A DNA stretch of 64,000 bases from NCBI RefSeq assembly GCF_027912835.1, contig NZ_CP115769.1:82120-146119 (forward strand), given 5' to 3'. The position numbers and the translations under genes were made by a program. Shown here one piece after another: positions 8,275-15,706 of this stretch (within the stretch, counting starts at the first letter, position 1; every line of letters begins with the position of its first letter). The notes beneath the pieces are model-generated. The model was given only the letters and a program-made list of their open reading frames with translations. It was not told the DNA's origin and did not search any database. The stretch is from Paracoccus sediminicola (GTDB lineage Bacteria > Pseudomonadota > Alphaproteobacteria > Rhodobacterales > Rhodobacteraceae).

Positions 8275-8975
8275 ATGTCGCGCACCGCCCTTTATTGCCG
8301 GACGTGTTCGAGGGTCGCGAAAGCCTCGTCGTCTTGGCCCCGCATCCCGACGATGAATCCCTCGGCTGCGGCGCACTTCTGGCGCGGGGTTTTGCAGGCG
8401 CCGGCGCGCATGTCATCTGCCTGACGGATGGCAGTGCGAGCCACCCCGGATCTTGCCAATGGACGCCCCGGCGGCTGGCCCGCCAGCGACGTGCGGAGAT
8501 GGTAGCGGCCATCGAATGTCTCGGCGGTTCCGCGCGCGATCTGACCTGGCTGGGCATGGCCGACAGCCGTCTCTATCAGGCCGATGCGACAGAGGTTGCC
8601 GCCAGGCTGGAACAGATCATCGAAGGTCATGGCGCGCGCCATGTCTTCGTGCCCGCCGCCGAGGATCACCACGAAGACCACCAGGCGACGGCGCGGTTCG
8701 CCGGCGCGTTGCGCCGCCGCCGCCCGGAGTGGGCGTTCTACAGCTATCCCGTCTGGTGCCGCTGGGACGATCCCGATTTCCGCCAGACCGCCACCCGTCA
8801 CGCCCCGGTGTGCGTGCCCCCGGAGGACCTGCGCGACAGGAAACGCGCGGCAATCCAATCGCATCGAAGCCAACTGGGCAGGGTCGTCACCGATGATCCA
8901 TCGGGCTTCATTCTTCCGGTAGGGTTCATCGAGAAATTCGTGACCGAAGACGAGATCTTCTGGAGGATGCCGTGA
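8271..8975 (+). CDS. PIG-L family (LmbE-like) zinc deacetylase
   Basis: 234 residues. APHPDDESLGCG near the N-terminus is the zinc-binding AHPDDE motif, and HHEDHQATARFA (about 127-138) supplies the third zinc ligand (HxDH). Known members remove acetyl groups from N-acetylglucosaminyl lipids or thiols (GPI precursor, MshB, BshB) or from teicoplanin-type glycopeptides. The neighbouring glycosyltransferases imply that a GlcNAc-type glycoside made by them is the substrate. ATG overlaps the upstream TGA; the stop overlaps the methyltransferase start. Confidence 0.85.
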   Translation: MNVAHRPLLPDVFEGRESLVVLAPHPDDESLGCGALLARGFAGAGAHVICLTDGSASHPGSCQWTPRRLARQRRAEMVAAIECLGGSARDLTWLGMADSRLYQADATEVAARLEQIIEGHGARHVFVPAAEDHHEDHQATARFAGALRRRRPEWAFYSYPVWCRWDDPDFRQTATRHAPVCVPPEDLRDRKRAAIQSHRSQLGRVVTDDPSGFILPVGFIEKFVTEDEIFWRMP

Positions 8976-9538
8976 TGGGGGTGGGCCGCGATCACCTGCA
9001 CGCGCTTTATGCCGACACCTCGGACCCTTGGGATTTCGAGCACAGCGGTTACGAACAGGCCAAGTTCGCCGCGACGCGGGCGGCGCTGACGCGGCCCCGC
9101 TACGCCTCGGCCTTCGAGCTGGGCTGCGGCAACGGGCAGCTTGCACAGCATCTGGTGGACATCTGTGACCGCTATACCGGCATAGATGCGGTGGCCATCG
9201 CGATCGAGGCAGCGCGCCGTGCCGTGCCGGATTCCACCTTCATCCACGACTTTTACCCTTGTCCGCTGCCAAGGGGCGATTTCGACCTGCTGATCCTGTC
9301 CGAAATCCTCTATTTCCTCGATGATAGCAGCTTGCGCACACTGGCATTGGATATCGCTAGCGCCTGGCCGAAGGCGGAGGTGCTCTGCGTGAGTTGGCTT
9401 GGCGAAACCGACCATGATTTGCAGGGCGAAGAGGCGCTGGCGATCTTCACGGCGGCGCTGGACACCCATGAGTTCGATTGCGTGGCGCAGACCGACGGGT
9501 ATCGCATCGACCGCGGACTGGCGAAGGGCACGACATGA
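8972..9538 (+). CDS. NodS-like SAM-dependent methyltransferase
   Basis: 188 residues, class I Rossmann methyltransferase: FELGCGNGQLAQHL is motif I (SAM binding), YTGIDAVAIAIEAA is motif II, and LLILSEILYFL is motif IV. Length and the opening DHLHALYADTSDPWDFEHSGYE resemble NodS, the rhizobial enzyme that N-methylates the free amino group of a de-acetylated chitooligosaccharide. That is notable directly after a deacetylase gene. The start is GTG 8972 or ATG 8975; both overlap the preceding stop. Confidence 0.8.
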   Translation: MMGVGRDHLHALYADTSDPWDFEHSGYEQAKFAATRAALTRPRYASAFELGCGNGQLAQHLVDICDRYTGIDAVAIAIEAARRAVPDSTFIHDFYPCPLPRGDFDLLILSEILYFLDDSSLRTLALDIASAWPKAEVLCVSWLGETDHDLQGEEALAIFTAALDTHEFDCVAQTDGYRIDRGLAKGTT

Positions 9539-10641
9539 CCCGCCCCGCCGCAAAAGACACCGCCATCGTCATCCCGGCCCGCAACGAGGAAGCCCGGATC
9601 GGTGCCTGTCTCACCGCCCTGGCCGGACAAGGCAACGCGGTGGTGATCCTGGTGCTCAACAACACCACCGACCGCACCGGCAGCGGGGCCCACGACATCG
9701 CCGCGCGGCATGACCTGGACCTGACGGTGCTGGAACGGACACTGCCTTCACGGGAGGGTGTCGGCACCGCCCGGCGGATCGGATGCGATCACGCCCTGCA
9801 GACCATGCCCGCGCTGCGCTACCTTTTGACCACCGACGCCGATTGCATCGTCGCCCCGGATTGGATCGCGCAGAACCTTGCCCACCTGAAGACGGCGGAC
9901 GCTGTCTGCGGCAAGGTCGATCTGATCGCGGGCGAGGCAGATATCCTCGATGGCATGGACCCTCACCTCGCCGAACTGGAAGGCACCTATAGGGCCCTGG
10001 TGCAGGACATCTACGCCCGCCACGCGCCCGGATGTGCGGATATCGGCGACACCCACGGCGAAGCGGCGGGGGCGAGCCTCGGGTTCACACGCGCGGCCTA
10101 TCTGGCAGGAGGCGGGTTCGCGCCCGTTCGTTGCGGCGAAGACCGCCGGATCGTCCGCGCGCTCCGCGCGGCGGGTTGCCGGGTCCGTCACGCCGACGAT
10201 GTGACGGTGCAGGCCTCGTGCCGCCTGATCGGACGCGCGGCGGGGGGCATGTCCGTCGCGCTGAAGGCGCGGATCGGGGGCCTGGATTATCTGATCGACG
10301 ATTGCCTGCCGCCGGCGGACTGGCTGGTCACGCAGGCCAGCGGCAAGACGCTGGGCCCCTGGCCGCCGCAGGTGCCCGCCCGCTTCCGCCTGCATGTGCG
10401 GGATCTCCCGCGGCATATTGAAATACTGGAGACGTTCAGGAATTCGGAGCGGCTGATATCCGCCTCGATAGCTTCGGCAGCAACGAGGCCATGTTCCCAC
10501 CTTGACACGCTGCTGCCGGGCAAGGGGTCAGCAAATGTCCCCGCTGGCCCCGGCATGCGGGCCTGTCCGGTCCCTGTGGATCGTCTGCCCGCACCCACTC
10601 AAACCGATGCGTCGGCACTGCCGACCGTGAAAGGAGCATAA
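9535..10641 (+). CDS. Glycosyltransferase family 2 with unusual C-terminal tail
   Basis: 368 residues. GT-A core: TAIVIPARNEEARIGACLTA, LVLNNTTDRT and TTDADCIVAPDWI (DxD). Conserved acceptor region around GEAAGASLGFTRAAYLAGGG and CGEDRRIVRALRAAG. After about residue 310 the sequence becomes Ala/Pro/Ser-rich (PVDRLPAPTQTDASALP) with no recognisable fold, which suggests a poorly conserved tail. Similar GT2 proteins occur next to PIG-L and NodS-like genes in other alphaproteobacteria, from memory. The gene begins in the stop of the methyltransferase (ATGA). Confidence 0.78.
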   Translation: MTRPAAKDTAIVIPARNEEARIGACLTALAGQGNAVVILVLNNTTDRTGSGAHDIAARHDLDLTVLERTLPSREGVGTARRIGCDHALQTMPALRYLLTTDADCIVAPDWIAQNLAHLKTADAVCGKVDLIAGEADILDGMDPHLAELEGTYRALVQDIYARHAPGCADIGDTHGEAAGASLGFTRAAYLAGGGFAPVRCGEDRRIVRALRAAGCRVRHADDVTVQASCRLIGRAAGGMSVALKARIGGLDYLIDDCLPPADWLVTQASGKTLGPWPPQVPARFRLHVRDLPRHIEILETFRNSERLISASIASAATRPCSHLDTLLPGKGSANVPAGPGMRACPVPVDRLPAPTQTDASALPTVKGA

Positions 10642-10642
10642 G

Positions 10643-11131
10643 ATGGCAACGTTGAAAGACCTTTATATCGATGAACTACAGGATCTCTGGTCCGCAAACG
10701 ACCAGATGTCGAAGGTGGTGTCGGCGATGGCCGACAAGGCATCCGACAGCAAGCTGGCCGACCGGTTGAGTTCCGCCAAGGAAGGGATCGACCAGCATAC
10801 CCGCCTTCTGAAATCCGTGCTCGAGGACACCGGTGCCGATGTGAAGAAAGAGCATTGCAAGGGTATGGAAGGGCTCGTGAAGGAGGCCAGGAAGCACGCG
10901 CTCGACAGTGACATGAGCGGTGCCGCGCTCGACGTGGCGATCATCGCGCAATACCAGCGCATGTGCCATTACGGCATCGCCGGGTTCGGCACGGCCAAGG
11001 CATTCGCCGAGGCACTCGGCAATGATGAGGCGGCGCGCAAGCTCGACGAAGCGTTGGACAACATCTACGGGTCCGACGATTTCATGACCGAGCTGGCAGA
11101 ACGCTCGCGGAACGTGGATGCGATGGCCTGA
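10643..11131 (+). CDS. DUF892 ferritin-like protein (YciE/YciF family)
   Basis: 162 residues, all-helical. MATLKDLYIDELQDLWSAND and the repeated carboxylate/His pattern (DQHTRLL, EHCKGMEGL, AQYQRMCHYG) identify the YciF-type ferritin-like four-helix bundle that can bind a di-metal centre. Family members are induced in osmotic and general stress. AAGGAG at 10631-10636 gives a strong ribosome site seven bases before ATG, and only one base separates it from the previous stop, so it is the last gene of the operon and probably strongly translated. Confidence 0.85.
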   Translation: MATLKDLYIDELQDLWSANDQMSKVVSAMADKASDSKLADRLSSAKEGIDQHTRLLKSVLEDTGADVKKEHCKGMEGLVKEARKHALDSDMSGAALDVAIIAQYQRMCHYGIAGFGTAKAFAEALGNDEAARKLDEALDNIYGSDDFMTELAERSRNVDAMA

Positions 11132-11281
11132 CGGATCTTGAAGTCCATTCCTTTCACCAAGCGGTTTCCTGCCCGCGCTATCTGACGGCCGGAACCACGC
11201 CGTACCTGAAAGGTTGGGGGGTGGGCAAAACCTGGTGGTCGACGTGGTAGGGTAAGGTTTCGGAACAAGGCGGGACCCACC

Positions 11282-11572
11282 ATGGACGTAAGCATTTTTG
11301 TCGAGACGACGCTTTAAGATGGAGAAACCAAAAGGCGCAATATCGCTCGACTTAACCGTGCGCCGGACGAGTTTTGTTCCGAGAATTTGGGCCTTCTCCT
11401 CGACGACGCAAAAACCTTGTTGGGGCGGTTGCAGGAAGCGATTGTGCAAGATCAGGTCGGTGAAGCAATAGAGGCTCGTAGGAAATGCGATGGCTGTGCC
11501 GAACAACGCGCGATCCATGATGATCGAGGCCGAATTCTCGACACTCTTTTCGGGCGAATACAGTTGAAGTGG
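11282..11572 (+). pseudogene. ISKra4-family transposase, N-terminal remnant
   Basis: Reading from ATG 11282 gives MDVSIFVETTL, an in-frame TAA at 11315-11317, then continuous similarity in the same frame to the N-terminal part of ISKra4 transposases: ENLGLLLDDAKTLLGRLQEA, a CxxC pair (KCDGCAEQR) and ILDTLFGRI. Everything after about 11572 is missing. The fragment abuts the 3' end of the minus-strand small gene at 11581-11730. Not functional. Confidence 0.6.
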
Positions 11573-11580
11573 CCAAGGCT

Positions 11581-11730
11581 TCAGACAATGGACATCACGT
11601 CTTCGGTAACGACTTCCAGCGACCAACCGTCCCCACCTTCGAGTTTGTAGATATCCACCTTGAAGGGCACGCCATCCTCGACAACGTGCTGGGAGGCGCT
11701 GGAGATGACAAGGTTGGGTTCGCGTTCCAT
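11581..11730 (-). CDS. Small hypothetical protein, 3' end possibly cut by an IS remnant
   Basis: 49 residues starting MEREPNLVIS and containing YKLEGGDGWSLEVV. The start is firm: AGGAGG lies about nine bases upstream of the ATG at 11730. The product ends where the ISKra4 remnant begins, so the original protein may have been longer. Short proteins with this opening occur in alphaproteobacteria, from memory, without a known function. Confidence 0.5.
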   Translation of the reverse strand: MEREPNLVISSASQHVVEDGVPFKVDIYKLEGGDGWSLEVVTEDVMSIV

Positions 11731-11877
11731 GTGAATACCTCCTGGTTCTTCCTTGGAAGATAGAAGCACCGAAGACGGAAGCCAATGTCCGCAATGCGGG
11801 CTGCGAGCGCAGAATGCATTCACAAGCTCGCGCGACCGCTTAGGGCCGCTGATGTCGGGCAAAGGCCCTGCCCAAAG

Positions 11878-13218
11878 CTACATCCGGTGCTCTTCCAATC
11901 CGAGCTCGGCCCACATCCAGCTGAAATCGTATTCGGTAATCGGACCCTCATCATGCCTGGCGCTATGGTTTTCCAGCAGCTTCAACCAATCGATCACCTT
12001 CTCGCGCCCCGCTGCCGTGTGGACGGCCTGCCGCGGTGATTTGCTTCCAAGCGCCGGGATTGGCGCGTCCAGCGTTTCGCGGTAATGCTTGTCCATGTGA
12101 TCCCGCATCAGTTGGCGCGCGATGTCTGGTGGAATTTCCTCGACCTCCTCACTCGGCCTGTCGCGCTGTTGGTCGGCCCGCATCTGATCAACCGTCCGGA
12201 TCGTGGTCAAATGCGATCTTAACAGGTCCCCGGCGGCGTCGCGGATCAACTTCCGGACCTTGTCCGCCCGCTCGGTCGAGTTGACGGTCACGAGCAGCGC
12301 CTTGCCCTTCAGTTCCATGGAGCCCAGAACGGTGACCCCCTCCATCTGCGTGTCCAGCATGATGCCATAGCCAGCCTTGCCGCCGCGCCCCTTCCGCTCC
12401 GCCAGCCAGCTCCAGAGCTTCGGTCCCTGCGGCAGGAAACCCTTCACCCGGTCCAGCCGCTCTGCCACCGCCCTTTGCGTGACGCCGCTGGCAAACAGGT
12501 ACCGCAGGTCGTGGAACAACACATCATCTCCGTCCGAATTCGTGAACTGCGGTTGCGCCGGGGTGAGGGCGCGATCGATCTCGATAAATAGCCATGCGGT
12601 GGTAAAGATGGGTGCGCAGGTCAGAAGCTGATCGCGGGTGAGCCGCAGTGCATCTCGCTTCTTCAGCTTCAGAGCATCGCGCAGCCCCGAAAACAGGAAA
12701 TCCACTGTCTCGGCCCGAAAGGGCAACAACGCCCCGGAGATAACGTGGTGCTCTCGCTCGGGCACCACGCGCACGGCAATCCGGTCCCATTGCTTCAGTG
12801 TGCGTGTAGCGGATATCTCCTTCACTGTGACCGGGGCAGCATCCGACAACAGATCGCGTAGCGTCATCGACGTGCCGGGCTGGACATTACTGACTTCATA
12901 CAAGCTGACCGGCGCATCCCGCAGCGCCGCAAAATAGGCCCGGTTCAGCGCCGTCTCCTTCCAGCCGCGCCGCTTCAGGTAGAGATCGACGATGTTTCCG
13001 TCCTCATAGCGCTGGCCAAGGAAGTCCTCGAACCCGCACCCCCAAAGCACGCCCGTCCACTGCTCGCCCAGGAGGTCGGCCAGGCCTTCCTGGTCGAGCT
13101 CGAATTCTTCCAGCGCGGGTATCAGGTGTTCCGCGACCACATCCTGCAGCCGTTCCCGCCAGTCGCCTTCCCTGCCAATGAAGGCCAAAAGACCCGATAT
13201 GTCATTGCGTTCGGCCAT
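11878..13218 (-). CDS. Large hypothetical protein (446 aa)
   Basis: 446 residues, mostly soluble and mixed alpha/beta. No enzyme motif recognised. The N-terminal half has LLGEQWTGVLWGCGFEDFL; the C-terminal end, HYRETLDAPIPALGSKSPRQ followed by GREKVIDWLK, resembles the tail seen in many SEC-C-type or nucleic-acid-associated hypothetical proteins, but no SEC-C cysteine cluster is present here. The ATG at 13218 is used; no strong ribosome site was judged decisive. It stands alone, with about 220 bases to the toxin gene upstream. Function unknown. Confidence 0.6.
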   Translation of the reverse strand: MAERNDISGLLAFIGREGDWRERLQDVVAEHLIPALEEFELDQEGLADLLGEQWTGVLWGCGFEDFLGQRYEDGNIVDLYLKRRGWKETALNRAYFAALRDAPVSLYEVSNVQPGTSMTLRDLLSDAAPVTVKEISATRTLKQWDRIAVRVVPEREHHVISGALLPFRAETVDFLFSGLRDALKLKKRDALRLTRDQLLTCAPIFTTAWLFIEIDRALTPAQPQFTNSDGDDVLFHDLRYLFASGVTQRAVAERLDRVKGFLPQGPKLWSWLAERKGRGGKAGYGIMLDTQMEGVTVLGSMELKGKALLVTVNSTERADKVRKLIRDAAGDLLRSHLTTIRTVDQMRADQQRDRPSEEVEEIPPDIARQLMRDHMDKHYRETLDAPIPALGSKSPRQAVHTAAGREKVIDWLKLLENHSARHDEGPITEYDFSWMWAELGLEEHRM

Positions 13219-13382
13219 CGCCTCTCACCCGTGTTCCCACAACAACATCTTGCTATTCACCACGGTAAGCAAGATGCCGGTTAAAGCTGCTCAGCCGCCT
13301 GTGCCGCTGTTCCGACGTGGGTAGGCATATAAGAAAATGCCGCGTCACAGCGCGAAACGAGTGCCCTTTTCTGACATCGCCT

Positions 13383-13408
13383 GTAGGGCGGGCTTCAGCC
13401 CGCCCTAC
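13383..13408. repeat. REP-like palindrome
   Basis: GTAGGGCGGGC (13383-13393) is followed by TTCA and then its exact reverse complement GCCCGCCCTAC (13398-13408). The GTAGGGCGGGC...GCCCGCCCTAC form is typical of extragenic palindromes associated with REP-associated tyrosine transposases. No RAYT gene is in this window. It lies 32 bases downstream of the toxin gene and could also act as a transcription-stopping hairpin. Confidence 0.7.
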
Positions 13409-13439
13409 GGCAAAAATGCAGACCGCAGCTTCGTCCTGC

Positions 13440-13748
13440 TTAGCTGCCTTCCATACGATCGCGAAGGGCCGCTGCGAGATTGCGGGAGGTGTGAAAGACG
13501 GCCAGAATTGTGACTGCCTCGACGTTGACCTCGTAGACAATGAGATAGGGTGACCCTGCCACATTCATTTCCCGCGTCCCGGAAAAGCGCCCCGGACGGC
13601 CGAGTGCGGGAAACTCCGGAAGCTTCGCGGCTGTTCGGGCAATCTGCCTGTACACATTCTCGGCCGCAGCCGGGTTTTCCCGCGCGATATAATCCACGAT
13701 GGCTTCAAGGTCTCGCCCGGCCGGCTCGGCAATGAGAAGTGTCTTCAA
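13440..13748 (-). CDS. ParE/RelE-family toxin
   Basis: 102 residues. AGRDLEAIVDYIARENPAAA, ARTAAKLPEFPALGRPGR and YLIVYEVNVEAVTILAVFHT are the standard ParE/RelE fold segments. ParE members inhibit gyrase and RelE members cleave mRNA; the sequence looks closer to ParE-type. The antitoxin gene lies directly upstream with a 4-base overlap, the usual arrangement for a type II pair. Confidence 0.85.
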   Translation of the reverse strand: MKTLLIAEPAGRDLEAIVDYIARENPAAAENVYRQIARTAAKLPEFPALGRPGRFSGTREMNVAGSPYLIVYEVNVEAVTILAVFHTSRNLAAALRDRMEGS

Positions 13749-13996
13749 GCCTGCCAGCCATGCTTGGTGGCAATGGCGCCAAAGACGTCGTCGGCAGAAC
13801 TGACGTTACCCTCGCGCGCTGCGGCCACCCCGGCCGCGATCCGTTCCATTTGCCAAGCGTTGGCTTCGAGAAACTGATCGATCGCCTGATTGACCACATA
13901 GTTGCGAGAACGATCCATCGCGGCGGCCAAGGCATCGATCTCCGAGACCCTGGCTGTGCGGACGGTCATGGGTTCTGTTTCGGCGCGCTGCGGCAT
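13745..13996 (-). CDS. Ribbon-helix-helix antitoxin (CopG/ParD-like)
   Basis: 83 residues. TVRTARVSEIDALAAAMDRS followed by RNYVVNQAIDQFLE is a ribbon-helix-helix DNA-binding domain; the C-terminal part (about 45-83) is the likely toxin-binding region. ATG at 13996 is chosen over an upstream TTG (14008) because TTGGAG sits six bases before it. It overlaps the toxin gene by 4 bases. Autoregulation by binding the adjacent repeats is expected for the family. Confidence 0.82.
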   Translation of the reverse strand: MPQRAETEPMTVRTARVSEIDALAAAMDRSRNYVVNQAIDQFLEANAWQMERIAAGVAAAREGNVSSADDVFGAIATKHGWQA

Positions 13997-14008
13997 GGTG
14001 TGCTCCAA

Positions 14009-14030
14009 TGTAATCGTATGTAATCATACG
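14009..14030. promoter_or_regulatory. Candidate operator of the RHH/ParE toxin-antitoxin pair
   Basis: TGTAATC occurs twice (14009-14015, 14019-14025), and CGTAT (14015-14019) pairs with ATACG (14026-14030). The repeats lie just upstream of the antitoxin start, where an RHH antitoxin would bind to repress its own operon. Confidence 0.45.
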
Positions 14031-14115
14031 CCTTGCCAATGTAGATTTCCAGTCATGCGCTGATCAGGGTCGGAAACGCTTGCTGCGGAGCGGATGTTCT
14101 CTGTATGTTCCGGAC

Positions 14116-14433
14116 ATGCCAGCGGGTCATCCATCTGCCAACAAGTTCCGAAACCGCACCTTGCGGCACATCGAGCATTCGGGGCGGCTGGCGCTCGTGA
14201 CCTGCACCGGCTGCGGGCGTGCCTGCCGTTATTGGGCTCATGATCTCATCAAGGTTCTTGGCCCGGATCATGATCTGCTAGTGCCGCCATTCATTTGCTC
14301 GAAATGCCGCCGCCGCGAATGGATGGATATTCACTGGATTGTGCCGTCTGCGACCGAGTTACAGGACGGCTTGACGGTCCGCCGTCCCGTCAAGCAGGTT
14401 GTTCGCTGGATCTGGCGCGACGAAAAGGCGTGA
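14116..14433 (+). CDS. Hypothetical protein with zinc-ribbon-like cysteines
   Basis: 105 residues from ATG 14116; the frame is open from a TTG at 14080. Two cysteine pairs, CTGCGRAC and CSKCRRR, about 45 residues apart, suggest a small zinc-binding fold. LRHIEHSGRLALVTCTGCGR is followed by a C-terminal part with WMDIHWIVPSA. No function known. The SRAP gene starts four bases after its stop, so the two genes are likely co-transcribed, which hints at a DNA-repair or nucleic-acid role by association only. Confidence 0.55.
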   Translation: MPAGHPSANKFRNRTLRHIEHSGRLALVTCTGCGRACRYWAHDLIKVLGPDHDLLVPPFICSKCRRREWMDIHWIVPSATELQDGLTVRRPVKQVVRWIWRDEKA

Positions 14434-14437
14434 GAAA

Positions 14438-15058
14438 TTGTGCAATTTATACTCCAACACCACCGCCCAGGAGGCCATGCGCAAACTGTTCAGCGGGCTG
14501 GCTGATCGGGCCGGCAATCTTCAGCCCGGCCAGGTCTATCCCGACCAGCTGGGCGCGATAGTTCGGCATAACGAGGATGGCCTGGAATTGGTCAAAGCTC
14601 GCTGGGGAATGCCCTCACCTAAATTTGCCCTAAAGACCGAGCGAGATCCAGGCGTGACAAATGTGCGCAACCTGTCCAGCCCACATTGGCGGCGGTGGTT
14701 GGGCAAAGAGTGCCGTTGTCTGGTGCCGGTGACGGCCTTCGCAGAGCCGCTCGGCAAGGGAAAAGGCAATCAGTGGTTTGCGCCCGCAGATGCTGGCGCG
14801 CAGATGTTTTTCGCGGGCATCGAGACGCGGGGCTGGAAATCGGTTCGCAAGGTGAGGGATGGCGAAACGACCGACGACCTCTATGCCTTCCTGACCTGCG
14901 GGCCGAACGCCGAAGTGAAGGCGGTGCATCCAAAGGCTATGCCCGTGATTTTGATGGAGCCTGATGCATGGTCGGCCTGGCTCAATGGCACTGACGCGAA
15001 AGAATTGCAGCGTCCGCTGCCCGATGGCGCGTTGAAACTCATCGATGACGCCCAGTAA
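14438..15058 (+). CDS. SOS-response-associated peptidase family (SRAP/YedK) protein
   Basis: 206 residues. The family shields abasic sites in single-stranded DNA by forming a thiazolidine crosslink through Cys2, which must follow the initiator Met. Here TTG at 14438 directly precedes TGC, giving M-C-N-L-Y; no ATG is available, so TTG is the start. Other SRAP marks are TNVRNLSSPHWRR (active-site Asn near 75), CRCLVPVTAFAEP (Glu near 103) and VHPKAMPVIL (the conserved His segment). The usual CLVPADGFYEW is altered to CLVPVTAFAEP, as in a known alphaproteobacterial subgroup. Confidence 0.8.
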   Translation: MCNLYSNTTAQEAMRKLFSGLADRAGNLQPGQVYPDQLGAIVRHNEDGLELVKARWGMPSPKFALKTERDPGVTNVRNLSSPHWRRWLGKECRCLVPVTAFAEPLGKGKGNQWFAPADAGAQMFFAGIETRGWKSVRKVRDGETTDDLYAFLTCGPNAEVKAVHPKAMPVILMEPDAWSAWLNGTDAKELQRPLPDGALKLIDDAQ

Positions 15059-15575
15059 GGGCACTGTCTAAAGTCAGGCGAATGTCGACTTTGTCGGTCC
15101 TCGTCGCCCTGCTCCGTCCATCTCGGCCCTGGCGGGAGGCGCCCGCATGACGCGATCACCGGCATTACCGCTGAGATCATGGCCCAACGGTCGATCCCAG
15201 GCGGGTTGTCCAGCCTGGGACGGCAGCGCCGCACGGGCCGAAGCAGGCTGCAAGCGAGACGCCAGGGATCGAGCGCAGCAGCCTGTGGGCAACCTGACCA
15301 GTCAGGCGGCTTCAACTGGACCGAAGAAGATCCTTTGAGGCCCGCCTCGGCGGGCCATGTCCTGCGGGGGGATTCGGACAGAGCCGAACGCCCCCGCTTT
15401 CCCGGGCCGCACGTTCCGTGCGTCCGTCAGGGAACCGCCGGTTCCCCCACGCAAGGCCGTCGGCTTGACGGGGCGAAGGGGTTTCCCCGGCCTTCCTCCG
15501 CCTCGCGTCGTCGTGCAGGCCGGGTGATCCCCCTCCCCTTCGCCCCTACCGACAACCTTGCGCGGGTCCCCCTCC
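15059..15575. other. Gene-free stretch with a GC hairpin
   Basis: No convincing coding frame. A perfect 8-base stem GGCCCGCC/GGCGGGCC with a 2-base loop lies at 15339-15356, and the plus strand is rich in C and T from 15490 on. It could be degenerate plasmid or IS flank; nothing further recognised. Confidence 0.4.
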
Positions 15576-15659
15576 TGCCCGAAGGTATTCCTATCCGCCG
15601 TCGCCCTCGCAGCAACCGTCATGTTCTGGCTATGAAACGAGAACGAGTCCTGACCCTAG
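15576..15659 (+). pseudogene. IS5-family (IS427-like) 3' remnant and terminal repeat
   Basis: Reads CPKVFLSAVALAATVMFWL then TGA, the C-terminus of an IS5/IS427 transposase, matching the end of the copy at 58951-59706 (PKVFLSAIALAATVIYWL). Twelve bases after the stop comes GTCCTGACCCTA, the same terminal repeat plus TA target as that element. A solo end left by deletion of an insertion sequence. Confidence 0.65.
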
Positions 15660-15706
15660 TCAATCACGCGCTTGACCGGCACAAGAAGCTTCATGGCTGC
15701 ATCTCC

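Noticed and set aside
11191..11215. GGAAC-N16-GGTT resembling a stress promoter upstream of the ISKra4 remnant
   Set aside because: Only a broken transposase fragment follows, so no sensible target; kept out of the feature list.
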